Shown piece by piece: positions 1 through 6,227 of a DNA stretch of 23,944 bases. Within the stretch, counting starts at the first letter, position 1. Every line of letters begins with the position of its first letter. The DNA is from DQWO01 sp964478545 (GTDB lineage Bacteria > Desulfobacterota > Anaeroferrophillalia > Anaeroferrophillales > Anaeroferrophillaceae), in assembly GCA_964478545.1 (NCBI GenBank), contig CAYZIS010000037.1:1-23944 (forward strand), read 5' to 3'. The translations under genes were made by a program, and so were the position numbers. Below the pieces are notes generated by a model that was not told the origin of the DNA, searched no databases, and saw only the letters and a program-made list of their open reading frames with translations.

Positions 1-73
1 GCTATTTTTTCCCTGCAACTTCCAATACCAGTCTCAACAGTGAATCTTTACCCTATATAATAAGGTCGGGCTT

Positions 74-133
74 ATTGAACAATGGATTGAGTTCGACCGC
101 TTTGCGAATCGTCTCAATCCTTATAGGTTATGT
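74..133 (-). other. attC recombination site of cassette 4 (degenerate right end)
   Basis: Read on the minus strand, the site starts with the box ACATAAC (127-133) a few bases after the stop codon of the nuclease gene. It then has a perfect 8-bp stem, GGATTGAG/CTCAATCC (113-120 with 84-91), and closes with GTTCAAT (74-80). Outer AAC/GTT boxes, short unpaired spacers and an inner stem are the normal attC layout. ACATAAC is the complement of GTTATGT, which opens the same cassette at 1963-1969, so the left box is secure. The closing box departs from the GTTRRRY consensus and the hairpin loop is long (21 nt), so the right end is less certain. Confidence 0.55.
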
Positions 134-139
134 TGTTTT

Positions 140-1573
140 TCAAGATTGGATTATTTCATCCCTAAGCTTTAATGATTCATAATAATCTTCTGCTAAGGCA
201 GTCATTTTGAAATCCACATCGCCTCCCAGAATTTCTGAAGCTTTATCTTTAATATCCAGCAAAGTTACATTAAAAAACTCTTTCCTGTAATTTACCTGAT
301 TTACTCTGAATTTTGTAAATTCTTTGTGCAATTGAGTTTCTAGGGCTGGTGCATCTTCGCTATAGATCATCGCATGTACATCAAAAGAGAAGGGTACACT
401 TGCATCCCCAAGTTCTTTCACTCGATCCATTGGTTCCAACCTTCGTGTTAATCCGATTTTGTAAATGTTATCACCAAAGGATCCAACATTACTGATAATA
501 TATACATGACCTCTCCTTGTTTGCTCAGCCATGCTTTTTGCTCTTCTCTCATTTTCTTCAGCTTCCAATAACTGTCTCTCAAGAAAAGCGATCCGTTCTG
601 TGAGTTTTTCTTTATCTTTGTCACCGGAAATTGCAAGTTCTTGTCTAGCAGCTTCGAGTGCTTCCTTAAACATCTGTTCCTCTTTTTGTGCCTTTGCTAA
701 TGCACGCTCAAATTCCCGAATTGCCTTCTGTTCTTCTCTCATTTGCTCTTTGATTGCGGCCTGTTCTTCCTTCTCACGCTCATCCTTTAACTTGAAATGG
801 TATTGCATTTCGCATTCTTTAAATTTCAATTCAACATATTCTCTGGAGAATCCACACTGCAAGGATGCTGCTGATTTCTCAAGATCACCAGCAAATTTAT
901 CAATTCGCTCAAGTATTTTGGCATAATTACTTGGTTTAACTAGTGACATTAGATTGTCACATTCGACGTTGAATGCTTTAAGCATCAATTTGCTCTGACC
1001 GCCAAGCACACGTTTGACATAAGAAGTATTTGAAGTGAGTGCAATTGAATTTGGAATAACAATAGCTTTTCCTTCAGTAATCAATATTTTTTGTTGTTCT
1101 CGAATAATTTTGATTTCTTCCTTAAATCGTTCACTCGTCTCGAATAAGTATTCTGGCTCCTCAAAAAATCCAACATTCATCAAACCATGAACAGGCTGAT
1201 AAATTGAGATATCTTCTTTTATGGATGTGATGTTGTCCGTAAGTTCAGACTCTTGCTCCGCAAGCAACCCGATTTTATCATTTGTTTCATTCAAAATGAG
1301 CCGAGCTTCCTCAAGTTTTTTTCGCATTTCCGTCTCATTACTCTCGAGTTCTAATAAATGATTCATCTCAGATCTTAGCTGATCTAGTTTTTCGTTGAGT
1401 TTTTTGTACTCATTTTTCTGCAAATCGATTGCTTCGGTTAAAGCATTGTTTTCTGCGCTAAGAGTTTTTCCATTTTTTCTTTTAATTTTTAAAACCACAA
1501 ATAGATAAAGGGTGATCACCAATAATGCAGCCGAAATAACAATAAATAAATTTGTATTGCTTAGTATTTCCAT
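140..1573 (-). CDS. Membrane-anchored DUF4041 + GIY-YIG (T5orf172/MUG113) nuclease, SNIPE-like
   Basis: This 477-residue protein has an N-terminal membrane helix (about residues 8-28), a long coiled coil (38-125) and a DUF4041-type region (about 126-285). A charged helical linker follows, then a C-terminal GIY-YIG-like nuclease domain (about 354-440). The nuclease signature appears as VYII (357-360) and KIG (372-374) followed by TRR, with a likely metal-binding Glu near 412. TM + DUF4041 + GIY-YIG is the architecture of SNIPE, an inner-membrane nuclease reported to cut phage DNA during injection; assigning that role here is inference. The ATG at 1573 is preferred to the upstream in-frame TTG at 1585: it lies just past the TGA of the preceding gene, with GGGG at Shine-Dalgarno distance, so the two genes are probably translationally coupled. 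Both sit in integron cassette 4. Confidence 0.85.
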   Translation of the reverse strand: MEILSNTNLFIVISAALLVITLYLFVVLKIKRKNGKTLSAENNALTEAIDLQKNEYKKLNEKLDQLRSEMNHLLELESNETEMRKKLEEARLILNETNDKIGLLAEQESELTDNITSIKEDISIYQPVHGLMNVGFFEEPEYLFETSERFKEEIKIIREQQKILITEGKAIVIPNSIALTSNTSYVKRVLGGQSKLMLKAFNVECDNLMSLVKPSNYAKILERIDKFAGDLEKSAASLQCGFSREYVELKFKECEMQYHFKLKDEREKEEQAAIKEQMREEQKAIREFERALAKAQKEEQMFKEALEAARQELAISGDKDKEKLTERIAFLERQLLEAEENERRAKSMAEQTRRGHVYIISNVGSFGDNIYKIGLTRRLEPMDRVKELGDASVPFSFDVHAMIYSEDAPALETQLHKEFTKFRVNQVNYRKEFFNVTLLDIKDKASEILGGDVDFKMTALAEDYYESLKLRDEIIQS

Positions 1574-1574
1574 T

Positions 1575-1886
1575 TCATACCCCAATTTGCATTCGATTTA
1601 GAAAGTCTAATCTAACTATTCTTCTCTCATTAATCCGATTTTCATACATCTTCTTCTCGGCTTCTAAATCTCGTTTAATTTTTTCCTTATCTGCTTTCAA
1701 TCTTTCTTTCTCAAGTTGTTTTTGAAGTCTACCAGCTTCTTTGGCTTCACGAATTATCTCACGCTCTAATTGAGCCTGTCGGCGAATATGTTCTCGTTCT
1801 CGTTTAGCTCTTTCGCGAGCTGCCGCTTTTTGAGATCTATCGATTTCTCGCACTATTGAGTTCACAAGTTTCATTCCAGATCCCAT
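1575..1886 (-). CDS. Small highly charged coiled-coil protein, first gene of cassette 4
   Basis: A 103-residue protein made almost entirely of Arg/Lys/Glu/Ala-rich helix (about residues 12-88), with no membrane segment or recognisable catalytic motif. The ATG at 1886 has an excellent ribosome binding site (AGGAGGGG, complement of 1889-1896). Its TGA (1575-1577) is one base before the ATG of the DUF4041/GIY-YIG nuclease. The pair therefore form a two-gene operon inside one integron cassette, which is unusual because most cassettes hold one gene. I do not recognise the family. Co-mobilisation and coupling suggest it partners or regulates the nuclease, perhaps through its long coiled coil, but no function can be read from the sequence alone. 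Confidence 0.8.
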   Translation of the reverse strand: MGSGMKLVNSIVREIDRSQKAAARERAKREREHIRRQAQLEREIIREAKEAGRLQKQLEKERLKADKEKIKRDLEAEKKMYENRINERRIVRLDFLNRMQIGV

Positions 1887-1962
1887 AACCCCTCCTAAAT
1901 TTTTCTAATCATTGAAGTGTGAATAATTTCTGGTTTGAAATAACGCGAATTAAATTCAAGTG

Positions 1963-2088
1963 ACATAACGCAGAAGTTAGGTGCAGCCGGGGTTACCACA
2001 ACCTCTGCTAAAAATTATATATTTCGATTTTACAACAACTTGCCAAGACAGCGAAGACCCGGCTGTCTACTGAACTGACAGGTTATGT
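1963..2088 (-). other. attC recombination site of cassette 3 (long, 126 bp)
   Basis: On the minus strand the site opens with ACATAAC (2082-2088) directly after the HNH gene's TAA and ends with GTTATGT (1963-1969). Inside the boxes are imperfectly complementary arms that include AGACAGCCGGG and CCCCGGCTGC, with extra unpaired bases as expected for single-strand recognition by an integron integrase. A long, AT-rich central region separates the arms, giving a size in the range of the long Vibrio-type repeats. ACATAAC complements GTTATGT at the start of the same cassette (2403-2409), confirming the cassette boundaries. Confidence 0.8.
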
Positions 2089-2090
2089 AA

Positions 2091-2360
2091 TTATTGTTTA
2101 TGACGACTTTTTTTAACCAAACTATCACTCTTTTCACGATTGACTTTTGTTTGGAGTGCTTGCAAATTTTGTGTTGCATCAGACCCACCCCTAGCTTTAG
2201 GTATAATATGGTCAACTTCCCAACCCATCTCTGAATCTTTACCGAATGAATTTTTACGAATCTTGTTGCCATAGGGATCTTGTCTATATTGATCTGGATC
2301 TTCTCCCTGAATTTTCTTTGCATTTTTCCAAGCTTTTCCTTTTTGGTCTTCAGTGGGCAT
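2091..2360 (-). CDS. Minimal HNH endonuclease-like protein, cassette 3
   Basis: An 89-residue protein with a C-terminal HNH-type beta-beta-alpha metal motif: VDHIIPKARGG around His51, then Asn65 (QNLQAL) and Asn74 (VNREK). The N-terminal half is a charged lead-in with no added DNA-binding domain. The start at 2360 is chosen because AGGAG lies 7 nt upstream; ATG at 2366 is only one base from that site, and the far upstream start at 2411 lies before the ribosome binding site and across the cassette boundary. It is the only gene of cassette 3, and its TAA abuts the attC site. The family is known for DNA cleavage or nicking, but many such short cassette-borne HNH proteins have no assigned role. 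Defence is plausible from the neighbouring cassettes and unproven. Confidence 0.8.
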   Translation of the reverse strand: MPTEDQKGKAWKNAKKIQGEDPDQYRQDPYGNKIRKNSFGKDSEMGWEVDHIIPKARGGSDATQNLQALQTKVNREKSDSLVKKSRHKQ

Positions 2361-2402
2361 TTTCATTCTCCTTTCATTGTTGAACTTATTTTTACTCAAC
2401 CG

Positions 2403-2458
2403 ACATAACAAAAAAATCAGCCGGAGCGTAGCAAACGGCTGTATTGAACTGGTTATGT
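2403..2458 (-). other. attC recombination site of cassette 2 (short, 56 bp)
   Basis: On the minus strand the boxes are ACATAAC (2452-2458), overlapping the end of the DUF4917 gene region, and GTTATGT (2403-2409). They are perfectly complementary and enclose an inner stem AGCCG/CGGCT around a loop rich in GCTACGCTC. The length is close to the minimum known for attC sites. The left box complements the GTTATGT that opens the cassette at 3553-3559. Confidence 0.85.
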
Positions 2459-2459
2459 T

Positions 2460-3512
2460 TCACTTCTTGCCTGCCTCCCAGACGTATGCAGTCTTTGCGT
2501 CATAGATTCGTACTTTGCATTTGAACTTCCCTGCGAGCTGCTCTATGTGCTTCCTATCTGGATCTGAATATACGCCGATGTAAATGCTCCAGAGTTTGTC
2601 AGATACCTTCCTGCCGTGCTTTGCCGCTTTATTAATAGCATCGATAATGTGTTCGTCGTAGGGCCCAAAATTGAAGCCAAAAGTAACTATAGAACCTTCA
2701 ACATTACAAAGGCTTTCATAGCAGTACGTCAGATAATGGTTGTGCATTATGTGTCTTAATTTCTGTTCTCCATTACCCGCTGTAACAAAAATCGGATATT
2801 CACCCTTCTCCATGCGGTCACTAATCTTTTGCAACAGGTAGTTATAGACATCGTATTCCTCTTTGATCACGGCGATACCGGTGTCAAAAAAGGGAAGAGC
2901 GCCATGCAGATAGAACACGTTCTGTTCGTCGCGATGCTTACCCCAAATCAATTCAGACCAGATTTGTTCTTCCGGCGGTACAAACTCATCAGGATTTTCG
3001 AGTTCCCTACCGCAGCCGTCTACGTGGTTGACTATGCTATTCCGCATGAGTACCCAATAGAGTAATAGGTCGTAATTTGTGGAATAGATGCTGCCGCCTG
3101 AGTCAAGAAAAATCTTAAGAAAATGCGAACAAGCTTGGCTCTGCTCTTCAGGAACCTTAAAAACATGTTCTGGATGAAGCGCCCGTACCGCTTCAAGCAA
3201 GCTGGTTTTAAGCTTTGCAATTGCATTATCAATTCGCTTCTTGAGTTTTGGATCACCACCTAGGGCCGCGATGAGCGAAGAGAAGTTGTCGAGATACTGC
3301 ATAATAACTTCAAAGTTCTTTGTCTCGATGACACCAAGTATCGTCGATATGTCCTTGTCGCTCAAGTTCTTGATGAAGTCATGCAGTGCGTTGTATGAAA
3401 AAATAGACGAATCATATGCAATGCTAAATCCGTTCCCGAGTAGTAAGTGAAATTCCCGGCCAGGGTTCTTTTTGATGGAGGTCAACACATCATCGAAGGT
3501 TTCTAATTTCAT
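2460..3512 (-). CDS. DUF4917 / SIR2-like protein, cassette 2
   Basis: A 350-residue soluble protein of DUF4917 type. It shows SIR2-like marks in order: a glycine-rich nucleotide-binding start LLLGNGFS (23-30), STNYD (144-148, Asn146), LHG (202-204, His203), and GFNFGPYDEHI in the C-terminal part. In SIR2-like defence proteins the matching Asn and His act in NAD binding and hydrolysis, so an NADase role is a reasonable inference. The ATG at 3512 is chosen because the longer reading frame (to 3602) would be encoded by the upstream attC site; the upstream sequence has only a loose GGGAAAGGG as ribosome binding site. The TGA (2460-2462) sits directly against the attC of its cassette. A single-gene cassette; NAD-depleting antiphage activity would fit its company. 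Confidence 0.75.
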   Translation of the reverse strand: MKLETFDDVLTSIKKNPGREFHLLLGNGFSIAYDSSIFSYNALHDFIKNLSDKDISTILGVIETKNFEVIMQYLDNFSSLIAALGGDPKLKKRIDNAIAKLKTSLLEAVRALHPEHVFKVPEEQSQACSHFLKIFLDSGGSIYSTNYDLLLYWVLMRNSIVNHVDGCGRELENPDEFVPPEEQIWSELIWGKHRDEQNVFYLHGALPFFDTGIAVIKEEYDVYNYLLQKISDRMEKGEYPIFVTAGNGEQKLRHIMHNHYLTYCYESLCNVEGSIVTFGFNFGPYDEHIIDAINKAAKHGRKVSDKLWSIYIGVYSDPDRKHIEQLAGKFKCKVRIYDAKTAYVWEAGKK

Positions 3513-3552
3513 GATAAAGTTACCGCGACCCTTTCCCCCGGTTCGGGGTGAA

Positions 3553-3626
3553 ACATAACGTTGCAAATAACCGGTGCAAATGGAGCGCAGCTGAATTTGC
3601 ATCCGAGTTAATTTGCTTTGTTAACC
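3553..3626 (-). other. attC recombination site of cassette 1
   Basis: Read on the minus strand the site opens with GGTTAAC (3620-3626), 3 nt after the stop codon of the first cassette gene, and ends with GTTATGT (3553-3559). It contains a perfect inner stem TGCAAAT/ATTTGCA and an outer arm GCAAATTAACTCGG pairing imperfectly with CCGGTTATTTGC, leaving bulged bases typical of attC. GGTTAAC is the exact complement of GTTAACC at 4125-4131, where cassette 1 begins, while GTTATGT belongs to cassette 2. This is the expected mosaic for adjacent cassettes. Confidence 0.88.
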
Positions 3627-3629
3627 ATT

Positions 3630-4112
3630 TTAACCTGATAACTTTGATACTACAGCAACCAAGCCTGTTATTGCACCAATAATACCTGTAAGTGCCGACA
3701 ACCAAACTACCCACTTTGACCTAACCTCATGAAGTTCCTTAATTTCACTTCTAATTTCTTTACGAAGAGCAGAAATGCCGATATTTGTTAAATACCATCT
3801 GCCAGTGTAATGTCCTTGATACCAATGATCTGACTCTTTGTCTGAATCGTCCTTTTTGTGGGGGATGGGTGCACGAAGTTTTCTTGCCTGACGAAGTAGC
3901 ATATCAGTAATGTATTTATCTTCATCTTCTTGGTGCATGTCCATCTCAAATCTTTGTTCTTCTATTAGTTCACGCGCCTTTTCTTCATCCTTAGCTTTGC
4001 GGGCTTTTGCTATATCACTAGAATATGCACGCTCCAATAAATTTCGTTGCCATTCAAGCTTCAAACTTCGAGGAATTGGAGATTTTGAAACCATTTTAAA
4101 TAAAGTCGCCAT
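3630..4112 (-). CDS. C-terminally membrane-anchored protein of unknown function, cassette 1
   Basis: A 160-residue protein. Residues 1-85 are charged and helical, a Trp/Tyr-rich segment (HWYQGHYTGRWYLTNIG) lies near the middle, then comes a basic/acidic helix (SALRKEIRSEIKELHE), and the last ~25 residues form one hydrophobic helix (WVVWLSALTGIIGAITGLVA). This suggests a tail-anchored inner-membrane protein with a cytoplasmic body. The ATG at 4112 is chosen because GGAGG lies 3 nt upstream; the longer frame to 4157 would begin inside the 15-bp palindrome in front of the array. It is the first cassette after the attI region, so in a working integron it would be the most strongly expressed. Similar hypothetical proteins with this tail are common in bacteria, but I know of no function. 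Confidence 0.78.
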   Translation of the reverse strand: MATLFKMVSKSPIPRSLKLEWQRNLLERAYSSDIAKARKAKDEEKARELIEEQRFEMDMHQEDEDKYITDMLLRQARKLRAPIPHKKDDSDKESDHWYQGHYTGRWYLTNIGISALRKEIRSEIKELHEVRSKWVVWLSALTGIIGAITGLVAVVSKLSG

Positions 4113-4124
4113 GTGCCTCCAAGT

Positions 4125-4256
4125 GGTTAACAGTTGTGATATATGGAAAGTTTCCATGATATCACCTTATATAATCTCTTACTTTCCACTTATTCAGATA
4201 TAGGGACGGCAAAAAGGAAAATTACTTCCACTTATCTTGCTGGTATCACAGGTAAG
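4125..4256. promoter_or_regulatory. attI-like region and divergent promoter zone of the integron
   Basis: This stretch separates the first cassette from the integrase remnant and occupies the attI position. The insertion point is G^TTAACC on the minus strand (4125-4131). It holds a perfect 15-bp palindrome (4143-4157), a consensus TATAAT (4170-4175, + strand) suitable as a -10 for intI, and two near-identical direct repeats, TTACTTTCCACTTAT (4179-4193) and TTACTTCCACTTAT (4222-4235). Direct repeats of this kind serve as accessory integrase-binding sites in some attI sites. No convincing -35 box was found for either direction, so the exact promoters are unresolved. Confidence 0.55.
4143..4157. 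promoter_or_regulatory. Perfect palindrome, operator candidate
   Basis: ATGGAAA-G-TTTCCAT is a perfect 15-bp inverted repeat placed 12 bp before a TATAAT box for the integrase direction and just upstream of the first cassette start. It does not resemble the E. coli LexA box that controls many integrases. Position and symmetry suggest a binding site for a dimeric regulator, or part of attI. Confidence 0.4.
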
Positions 4257-4628
4257 ATGGAAAATAAAAGAAAATTTACGCCAAATCCAGAGTTGAAACT
4301 GATGGATCAGGTTCGAGAAACGCTAAGATACTACCATTATGCCTACAGAACCGAGCAGACCTATTGTCAATGGGTTTCGAGATATATTTATTTTTTCAAC
4401 AAAAAAAAGCATCCGAAAGATCTCGGCGCCAAAGATGTAGAGCGGTTTTTGTTGCATTTGGCAACTGATGAAAACGTTTCAGCTTCCACGCGAAAACAGG
4501 CTCTGAATGCGTTGGTTTTTTTGTATAGGGATGTCCTTGATCAGTCCTTTGGAGATTTAATCGCCCATGTCATGCGGCGTGACATTGACGCTGTCCGGAG
4601 TCCGCTGGATCTTTTGCAAACTTCCTGA
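4257..4628 (+). pseudogene. intI: Integron integrase remnant with catalytic domain deleted
   Basis: The 123-codon open frame begins with a clear IntI N-terminal core-binding domain: LMDQVRETLRYYHYAYRTEQ, then NVSASTRKQALNALVFLYRDVL. It then jumps to the typical integrase C-terminus, AHVMRRDIDAVRSPLDLL, which in full-length IntI follows the catalytic tyrosine (MIYTHV...VRSPLD). Roughly 200 residues are missing without loss of frame. The gap includes the catalytic Arg and His residues, the IntI-specific insert and apparently the tyrosine itself, where LIAHV stands for IYTHV. The product cannot catalyse recombination. Orientation (diverging from the array) and position next to attI match integron organisation. 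The ATG at 4257 begins the IntI-like sequence; only AGG is available as a weak ribosome binding site. Confidence 0.88.
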
Positions 4629-4710
4629 TGGGTTGTTGGCTTCTTGCCAACCTCCTAAGAATATGGTAGGGAAAGAAGATAGATAAGATAACTTCTAAAA
4701 TAGGTGTTTT

Positions 4711-5535
4711 ATGGATCTTGATTTCTGGCTTAATACATTTCAGGAACTGGGCGGTAAGATTGCTGAGCAGATGAAACAGTATGCCGGCACTACGGATGGG
4801 GCGCTGATTATCGGCAAGGGCGCCGGTGGTGACATGACCCTGAAGTTAGACAAGATCGCCGAAGATATCATCCTCGACAAACTGGAAACCCTGCACAATA
4901 ACTTCGATTTGGAGTTCGTTCTCGTTTCCGAAGAACTGGGAATTCGCAAGTTTGGCAATGATCCGGACACCCACATCATCATTGACCCCCTGGACGGCAG
5001 TTTCAACGCCCGCCAGGGAATTCCCTACTATGCGACTTCAATGGCCCTGGCTACCGGAAAAACTGTTAATGATGTGGTCCTTGGTTATGTCTGTAACCTG
5101 GCCAACGGAGATGAATTTCATGCCATCAAAGGGTCAGCTGCTTTTGTCAATGGCCAACAGATCAAAGGTAAGGATGTAGAAATCCCCCGGGCTTTTGTCT
5201 TTGAAGCAGCCCATAATAAGGCAGGGTTGAAACGGGTGGAGCCACTGCTGGACATGTTTGAGCGAACCCGTTGTCTGGGCTCGACAGCTCTGGATATCTG
5301 TTATCTCGCTGCCGGAAATATTGATATATTTTTCTATCCCATCCCGTCCCGGACCATCGATTATGTGGCCGGCAAGGTCATCCTGGAGGAAGTCGGAGGC
5401 GTCATTACCGGCATGCTGGGAGAGAACCTTGATGAACTGACCCTGAATCTGGAAAAAACCCTGCCCATCGTTGCTGCCGGCAACCCAGGAACTATGAAAA
5501 AGGTGATGGATATCATCCAGCTTTCCCGTATCTAA
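4711..5535 (+). CDS. Inositol monophosphatase / class IV fructose-1,6-bisphosphatase-family enzyme
   Basis: A 274-residue cytoplasmic Mg-dependent sugar phosphatase. Motifs in order: DMTLKLDKIAEDI (41-53), VSEELG with metal ligands Glu74/75, IDPLDGSFN (91-99, Asp92 and Asp95), and IDYVAGKVILEEVGG near the C-terminus with the last metal-binding Asp. The close match of the first motif to the archaeal dual-function FBPase/IMPase type favours that subgroup over a strict SuhB. It could hydrolyse fructose-1,6-bisphosphate in gluconeogenesis or inositol phosphates; the sequence does not decide. The ATG is preceded by AGGTG at 4 nt. Its TAA overlaps the TAG of queC on the other strand, so the two genes converge with no room for a separate terminator. 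Confidence 0.88.
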   Translation: MDLDFWLNTFQELGGKIAEQMKQYAGTTDGALIIGKGAGGDMTLKLDKIAEDIILDKLETLHNNFDLEFVLVSEELGIRKFGNDPDTHIIIDPLDGSFNARQGIPYYATSMALATGKTVNDVVLGYVCNLANGDEFHAIKGSAAFVNGQQIKGKDVEIPRAFVFEAAHNKAGLKRVEPLLDMFERTRCLGSTALDICYLAAGNIDIFFYPIPSRTIDYVAGKVILEEVGGVITGMLGENLDELTLNLEKTLPIVAAGNPGTMKKVMDIIQLSRI

Positions 5536-6227
5536 TCTTGATAATCCAACGGATCTTCCATCCCGGCCGCTGCAAACCCCTGTAAGCGCAGATAACAGCT
5601 ATCACATTGACCGCATGGTTTTCCCTGATCATCAGGATCATAGCAGCTGTGGGTTAATCCATAATCAACCCCAAGTTTAGTGCCAAGCTGAATTATTTCA
5701 TGTTTATGCAGCTCAATCAGAGGGGTATGCAGGTGAAAATAAGGGCCTTTTTCATTTACTCCCAGTTTTGTTCCCAGATTTACTGCCCGTTCCATGGCCT
5801 GGATAAAATCAGGCCGGCAATCAGGATAACCACTGTAATCAATGGCATTGACCCCCAGAAAAATATCCCGGGCTTCCAGAGTTTCTGCCCAGGCAACTGC
5901 ATGGGCGATAAAAATGGTATTACGGGCCGGCACATAAGTTATGGGAATCTCAGATTCATCAGCAGAAACCTGGTTCTTGGGTACGGAAAGTTTCTGGTCG
6001 GTAAGTGAAGAACCACCGATCAGGTTCAAATCCAGGCGCAAGGTTAAATGACGAGCTGCCGAGAGCGAACGAGCCACCCTGCTCGCCGCTTCCAACTCAC
6101 AATAATGGCGCTGGCCATAGTTAAAACTCAGACAATACAGCCGAAAACCCTGCTGGCGGGCAATGGCCCCGACGGTAGCCGAATCAAGCCCCCCGCTGAG
6201 CAGGATGACCGCTTTTTTTTCACTCAT
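5532..6227 (-). CDS. queC: 7-cyano-7-deazaguanine synthase QueC
   Basis: Converts 7-carboxy-7-deazaguanine to preQ0 using ATP and ammonia, a step in queuosine synthesis. The 231-residue protein has the PP-loop SGGLDS (11-16), FNYGQRH, YVPARN and GVNAIDYSGYPDCR, and a C-terminal zinc site (Cys195, Cys205, Cys208, Cys211). Length and motifs are normal. The ATG overlaps the TAA of queE by one base (TAATG), indicating translational coupling. It is the last gene of the queA-tgt-yajC-secD-secF-queE-queC run, and it overlaps the convergent phosphatase gene by 4 bp. Confidence 0.96.
   Translation of the reverse strand: MSEKKAVILLSGGLDSATVGAIARQQGFRLYCLSFNYGQRHYCELEAASRVARSLSAARHLTLRLDLNLIGGSSLTDQKLSVPKNQVSADESEIPITYVPARNTIFIAHAVAWAETLEARDIFLGVNAIDYSGYPDCRPDFIQAMERAVNLGTKLGVNEKGPYFHLHTPLIELHKHEIIQLGTKLGVDYGLTHSCYDPDDQGKPCGQCDSCYLRLQGFAAAGMEDPLDYQD

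Noticed and set aside
2030..2323. 97-codon minus-strand frame overlapping the HNH gene
   Set aside because: It overlaps the HNH gene in another frame and extends into the attC; it has no motif or ribosome binding site.
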